A DNA stretch of 64,000 bases, taken from Brachionus manjavacas (Eukaryota; Rotifera; Eurotatoria; Ploima; Brachionidae). Location of the stretch: contig JAHQIY010000014.1 of the NCBI GenBank assembly GCA_019054805.1, positions 558,001-622,000 of the forward strand. The letters run 5' to 3'. The notes under the pieces were generated by a model. That model was not told the origin of the DNA, did not search any database, and saw only the letters and a program-made list of their open reading frames with translations. The position numbers and the translations under genes were made by a program. Shown in pieces: positions 58,968-64,000 of the stretch; position 1 is the stretch's first letter, and every line of letters begins with the position of its first letter.

Positions 58968-61900
58968 CAACTAACACCAACCAACCACCAAGACTTAAAC
59001 ATCTCAAATAAGATCAATATAGTCAATTTTAGCACACTAAATTGTAATCGCCTTAGAAATAACATAATATTTGTGAAACACCTCCAGTATAAATATGACA
59101 TACTTTTTCTACAAGAAATGTGGTGCAGTGAAAAATCAGATGTTATTAACATAATTGGAAGTAGTAACCAGTACACAATATATTTTAAATCAGCGATGAC
59201 CAATGCAATTGGAGTTAAAGGAAGAAAATATGGTGGTATTGGTTGGATAATAAAAAAGTCAATTGGTAAACATCGAGTCATTTTTGTGAGTGAAAGAATT
59301 TCAATTTTAAAAGTCATGGATATTGCTTTTGTAGGCGTATACTTGACAAGTTATGACAATACAAATGAAGTGCGTATAATTAAAGAGTATGAATTTCAAC
59401 AATTAACGAATATATTAAAAAGTTTAAAACAGGCATATAGAATTATATTGCTAGGTGACTTTAATTGTGACATACATCGTCTAAATGAAAGCGATAAACT
59501 AATGAAAGCATGGCTAAAGGATAACAAACTTGTATGCCAAGATATTGTACAAGCTAATAAGATAGATTTCACATACTTTAAACATGAAAAGAGTAGCTGG
59601 ATTGATCACATTGTAACACAAGACTCAGAGTCCAGACTGGTTAAAAATGTGGAAATAATTGCGTCCAAATGGAATTGTGGTGACCATTTGCCACTATGTG
59701 GTAATGTATTTTTCGACAATAACATGGAAATGCATATAGAACCTAAAAATAGCATACCAAGCCTAATGAAGAGAATAATATGGAATGAGAGAACTAAGAA
59801 AATATACGCTGACAAACTTAGAGCATTATTAAATAGTATTAGTGACACACTTCCTGACTATCAGTTAAAGGATATGAGAGTCTTAGAAAAAGTTATGGAG
59901 AACATAATAAGCAAACTAAATGCGGCAATTATAGAGGCATCTGATGAGATAACTGAAGAGAAGTTGTTGACGAAATATAAAATAAAAATGAATGGATGGT
60001 GGGATATGAACATCAAGCAACTATACGACAAATATCGTCAAGCTAAGAAGGTGTATCGGTCAGATCGAACGACTATTAACAAGATCTTAATCAAAAAAGC
60101 TAAGACAGCGTTTAGAAAAAAACAAGATGAGAACAAAAATAAAATTGAAGTAAAACAACTTGTTAAGCAAAATAGACTTTACCGCTTAAATAGAAAATCG
60201 TTCTTTAAGTGCATGAAAAAAAATATTCAAGATAAATGTGAGCCGAATGTGGACATAAATATAGCCCGTAGTGAAATTTTTAAACTATTTAGTGAGAGCG
60301 AAAACAGGAACGTTCAATCAGAGAAGAACCACAACGACATTGTTGAAGATTTTATTCAAAAAAACAAAGCACAAGTTTATAATGTCACAATAGAACCTAA
60401 TCGAATTGTAAACATAATCAACAATCTGCCAAATAACAAGTCTGTTGGTCATAACAATATAACAAACGAAATGATAAAATTTGGTCTAAGTGATAAACTA
60501 ATAAAAATTCTCAAGCTGATTTATGAAACGTTATTCAGGTACAATGTGATGCCTAAAATTTTCAATATAGGTCTAGTCAAACTATTGGTAAAAGATCAAA
60601 AAAAAAGTAATAGTGACATAAACAATATGAGACCCCTAACCATCTCGGATTGCTGGCCGAACATCCTAGAGAAAATTTTACTAGAAGAGATACATAAAAG
60701 TACTCAATTAAAGAGTAATCAGTATGGGTTTAGGGCAAAATCATCTTGTGGACATGCAGTATTTTCGCTTAAAGAAATCGTCTTATACAACAAGAGAAAA
60801 TCTAAAAGAACATGTGTATGTTCAATTGATGCCAGCAAGGCATTTGATAAAATAAACCGCATAATGTTATGGTCAAAGTTAATAAGTGAATTGACAGCTT
60901 GGATAGTGAGAGTTTTAATCAATTATTATAGTATATCTAAAATTGTGATAGTACTTGGAGAAAGTAAAACATCACCATTCAAAATTACCAGAGGGGTCAA
61001 ACAAGGTGGGCCATTAAGCCCAGCTCTATTTGCAATATATGTTGATGACTTAGGAGCCCTTTTAAATGGACTAGGTCTGGGAGTTAAAATTGGTAGACTC
61101 ATAATCAATAACATATTCTATGCTGATGATATAGTGTTGATTGCAAATAGTATTGATGAGCTTAACTTGTTACTTAATATCACTGAGACGTATGGAAAAG
61201 AATATGAAATTAAATTTAACCCGAACAAAACCAACTATATGATCATGTTCAATAAACAAATACGTAGACAAGAAAATTGGACACAAGAAAAGGTCATATT
61301 CCAAAATTAAGAAGTGAAAAGGGTAGTAATTATGAAATACCTTGGAATGTGGATTGACGAAACATTTAACAGTCGAGTGCATGTCGCTACGCGAACTAAA
61401 GCGTTTATATTTGGATATAAAAACCTAAAAAGATGTGGAATAACCTCGGATGATGTCACTAGTGATATAAAACTTTGTTTCTATAAGACGTATATTAGAC
61501 CGACACTTTATTATGGACTAGACAATGTTATACTAAATAAGACTCAGATTAAGAAGATACAAACGTTGGAATCAAAGTTAATAAAAGGAATGTTTAGATT
61601 AAGAAAAAGAACTAGAAGTACTCAGTTTTTAAGAGCAGTAAATATAAATAAAGTAGATGAGCTTATAGTAAATACAAAAGTCAAATTCTTAATAAGACTG
61701 GTAGAATTTGAACTTACAAAATCAATAATACATGAGCTAATGGCACATGATCCCGATTTAAGCAAAGATAACAAAAGCCTGCTATACGAAATATCAGTGA
61801 TTACGAATTGACAAACAATTTATGAAATGATAAAATGTGGAAATGAAATAGTCAGGCAAACAGTTAGAAGAATTGTAGAGTGCAGGAAAGATGATGAAGT

Positions 61901-61982
61901 CAAAGATATAATGGAGGCATTGGAGATAGAAGGAGACAAAAGGAGAATAAGGTTGAATCAGTTGCTACACATCGAGTACTAA
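58968..61982 (+). pseudogene. LINE ORF2: APE endonuclease and reverse transcriptase
   Basis: Continues in ORF1's frame after TAG. Endonuclease: INIVNFSTLNCNRLRNN, LFLQEMWCSE (catalytic Glu), LLGDFNCDI (Asp/Asn), SWIDHIVT and GDHLPLCG (Asp-His). RT: NNKSVGHNNITNEMIKFG, MRPLTISDCWPNILEKIL, QYGFRAKSSCGHAVFSLKEI, CSIDASKAFDKINRIM (motif A), GVKQGGPLSPALFAIYVDDL (motif B), IFYADDIVLIA (YADD, motif C), KYLGMWIDE. In-frame stops: TAA at 61308-61310 and TGA at 61809-61811; the frame closes at 61980-61982. The first ATG falls inside the endonuclease (about 59118), so an independent ORF2 start is not evident. The LINE clade is not resolved. Confidence 0.88.
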
Positions 61983-62227
61983 TCAGTAGCTGAAAAAATA
62001 GATAAACAAATGTGCACAATAGACTTTCAAACTATTTTTTTATATATTTTTTTTATATTTTTATTGGTATTTTACTTGGCAAATTTTATAATTACTTTTG
62101 AACAATTGTAAATATACTTAATTTTAATAAGAGTACTGGAGGTCCGCGATTGACGCTCCAACTCCCAAAATCGCCCTAGTTGCGGCTTTCTTATTTAAAT
62201 AAATTAAATAAATAAATAATCCCATTA

Positions 62228-62953
62228 ATAATGGTTTTGACTAATTTGAGAAACAGATATAGCATTTTTAATCGAAGAGGTGATAAAGTTGGAATAAAAA
62301 CCTAATGGAATTAGAAGAAGAACCATTCGCAACTAACTTAAAGAATCACTTTGATAAAAATATTGAATTAGATGACATTTCATGCAAAAAACATTTAAAG
62401 AACTATCAAAATTATGTTAGAAAAGATAATCCACTTTTGATCTCACAAGCGATTAGTAACATTCCAACGCATTCAATCTACATTAACGAATCAAGCATGG
62501 AAACCGAAAGTAGTCAAAATTTGAATACTTCGCTTAACTAAAATCTGAATGATGATGATAAAATTTTTGTTGAAAATAAGCCGTGTACGTCAGCTCAAGC
62601 TAAAATCATCCCCGAATTTAGCGTTACAACCGCGTTAATTAATAAAGAACTGTAATTTGAATTTATCTCAAATCTAAAACACAACTCGAAAGGCTCGAAT
62701 TCTAATATTAGAACCGCTGTAGACATTGGACGCTAGTAGGTTGGCTTCGGAGCAGTTCCGTCACAAGCGAATCCAAATAACGTCAAAGATGTGAGGATAA
62801 TTCAGCTTGTTTTGAGCAATCCGAACGGAAAGCTACCAGCTGGAATTTTGAGATAGGCTTTGAGACTTATGAACATAGACTTTGTTGTTGAGCATATTCC
62901 TGAAAAGACAAACATAGCTGATTTTTTGTATAGGCAACTAATCGAAGATTGAC
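62228..62953 (+). pseudogene. Decayed retroelement or transposon coding remnant
   Basis: A frame from 62305 (MELEEEPFATNLKNHF) passes a TAA at 62539-62541 and closes at 62653-62655. Further on, about 62740-62952 encodes GKLPAGILR*ALRLMNIDFV, EHIPEKTNIADFLYRQL; the H-I-P-x-K-x-N-I-A-D-F-L-x-R pattern resembles the end of a retrotransposon RNase H domain (H-x-P-G-K-x-N-x-x-A-D-x-L-S-R). Several stops. It is probably a Ty3/gypsy-type scrap; the first part is not assignable. Confidence 0.35.
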
Positions 62954-62977
62954 TGCGAGGCAATTCAAAAGCGGAAC

Positions 62978-63943
62978 TTGTCAGTAGCTTTCAGTAGAGT
63001 GATGAATACTACCAACAAAATTGAGGGTTTAAACAATTTATTAAAACTAATTTGCGAAAGAGTTGAGTTGCCACTTGACGTGATAATTTTAAGTTTGAAT
63101 CAGTTATCAGTGTATTACTGCAATGAAATCAGGTTTGGGTTTGGTAACCGCGGTAATTACCGAATAAGACCTGATTTCGAAGAACAGTGTTTTGTAGACA
63201 CTCGCTTTGTTAAAACAAGGGAAACTATGGCACCTTCAGAAATTGTTAAGTCTTTAATTGAGAACAAAAATGAACTACTCGAAATATGTGGCGTAAAATT
63301 TTCTACGATTAGTGCGAGCGAGGAAAGTGATATTGAGTCTAAAGATTCAGATGTTGAGTCTAATGATTTGCTTTCAAATTCAATCGAAAGTAAAGAAGAA
63401 GAATTCTAGCTGATGACTTTATACCTGATTTTTTGTCTCTTCCGTATTTGCCCACTACATCCTTGAATGATCAGATAAATGTATCTGATGACGTGTCTGT
63501 GAAAACTATTACTCTTTCGAAATCAAATTCATCGAATGTGAATATTATCGGTGAAAATACATCTGAAGATGATTCTGATTCAGATGAAGAGAATCCAATG
63601 CCTTTTGAATTGAAAAATAGATTTAATTCAAAAATTAGTAGAGCATTGTGGTTTGTAAATAATAATAAAGTCAAACATGATATTGAGTTGAAACTTTACT
63701 TCATTACAGATGAAAAAAACAATTGCTTCCGAGTAAAATTATTGCCTAAAAAGACATGCTCTTGTCGGGAAAAAAACAACCTGTTCGCACATTTTAGCGA
63801 TTCAGTCTATAAATGGTATAGACATTTCTAATAACTAAAAAATTCCGAATCTAACAAATTTGACAAAAGCTAAAAATTTTGGTATTACTGGTCGTAAGAA
63901 AAAGGGTCATCAAATCAATTCATTTGAGCCTAAAACGAATTAG
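62978..63943 (+). pseudogene. MULE transposase C-terminal part with SWIM-like motif
   Basis: The first block (62978-63409) encodes MNTTNKIEGLNNLLKLI, then RVELPLDVIILSLNQLSVYY and CNEIRFGFGNRGNYRIRP, followed by an acidic Ser/Glu/Asp stretch. The T-N-N-x-I-E-x-x-N block followed by a helical L-P-L-D segment is typical of the region after the catalytic core of MULE transposases. After a frameshift near 63400, 63415-63831 encodes ENPMPFELKNRFNSKISRAL and KTCSCREKNNLFAHF, resembling a SWIM zinc finger (CxC...CxH) with its third Cys lost. A basic tail, GRKKKGHQ, follows at about 63890-63943 in another frame. The N-terminal part is not in the window or has decayed. Confidence 0.5.
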
Positions 63944-64000
63944 CAATCTGGCATTTTACACCAACAATTTGAGTTATTTTTGAAAGAATTGCTCCTTAAA

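Larger units (their letters stand above)
57800..62217 (+). mobile_element. APE-type LINE, 4.4 kb, with 10-bp target duplication
   Basis: AATCCCATTA flanks both sides (57790-57799 and 62218-62227). The 3' end is a less AT-rich UTR (62135-62190, GGAGGTCCGCGATTGACGC) followed by an AAAT-type tail. It encodes a zinc-knuckle Gag-like region, an APE endonuclease and a reverse transcriptase. There is no 5' UTR and the first codons follow the target duplication directly, so the copy is 5'-truncated. All coding parts share one reading frame despite four stop codons. Confidence 0.9.

Noticed and set aside
1-64000. CRISPR arrays, bacterial operons or prophage
   Set aside because: The window has spliced metazoan genes, LINEs and eukaryotic DNA transposons, with no regularly spaced repeat-spacer arrays.

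Overview
The window is animal nuclear DNA: very AT-rich, with short GT-AG introns (22 can be ruled in or out by frame; those modelled here run 47 to 72 nt, plus one of 2 kb) and two clearly recognisable metazoan genes. Composition, intron size and the many degenerate LINE and Mutator-like copies would fit a small invertebrate such as a monogonont rotifer (Brachionus-like). That assignment is inference; nothing in the sequence fixes the species.

Cellular genes are few. (1) Bases 1-113, minus strand: the first coding exon of an hnRNP L/PTB-like RNA-binding protein running off the left edge. (2) 10622-15249, minus: a complete two-exon Na+/Ca2+ exchanger (NCX/SLC8/Calx), 876 aa, whose large exon is strikingly GC-rich. 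(3) 32814-34253, plus: a complete five-exon selenocysteine lyase (SCLY), 412 aa, with all PLP and catalytic residues. (4) Six copies (A-F) of an unrecognised 83-90 aa Ser/Ala/Pro/Gln-rich protein gene, each with a 10-nt first coding exon and a ~64-nt intron. Two pairs are divergent around a 497-bp spacer. (5) About 40.3-41.4 kb, minus: an unrecognised Cys-containing gene broken by one in-frame TGA.

Most other recognisable sequence is mobile. From left to right: a TIR element at 836-2481 carrying a shrunken MULE ORF; LINE reverse-transcriptase debris at 2.6-4.9 kb; an OTU-protease-plus-MULE transposon with long TIRs and an 8-bp target duplication (5259-9351); a TTAA-flanked piggyBac-like element and an RT fragment inside the NCX intron; a TIR element (15761-17096) with a tRNA-like SINE nested in it; a 13-kb gene-free tract (17.1-30.3 kb); Tc1-like and LINE remnants at 35-43 kb; a 6.0-kb near-identical duplication (about 43333-49367 and 49623-55563), each unit holding a Jockey-type LINE, a MULE transposase gene and one copy of the small gene; a palindromic MITE at 57592-57777; and a LINE with a 10-bp target duplication (57800-62217). 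The right edge carries the C-terminal part of another MULE.

The most unusual observations are: the multicopy small gene family with its symmetric TATA-containing divergent promoter; the OTU-MULE element; the duplicated LINE+MULE+small-gene block with identical stop codons; and the 57.8-62.2 kb LINE, whose whole coding region stays in one frame over about 1,394 codons although interrupted by four stop codons of all three kinds.
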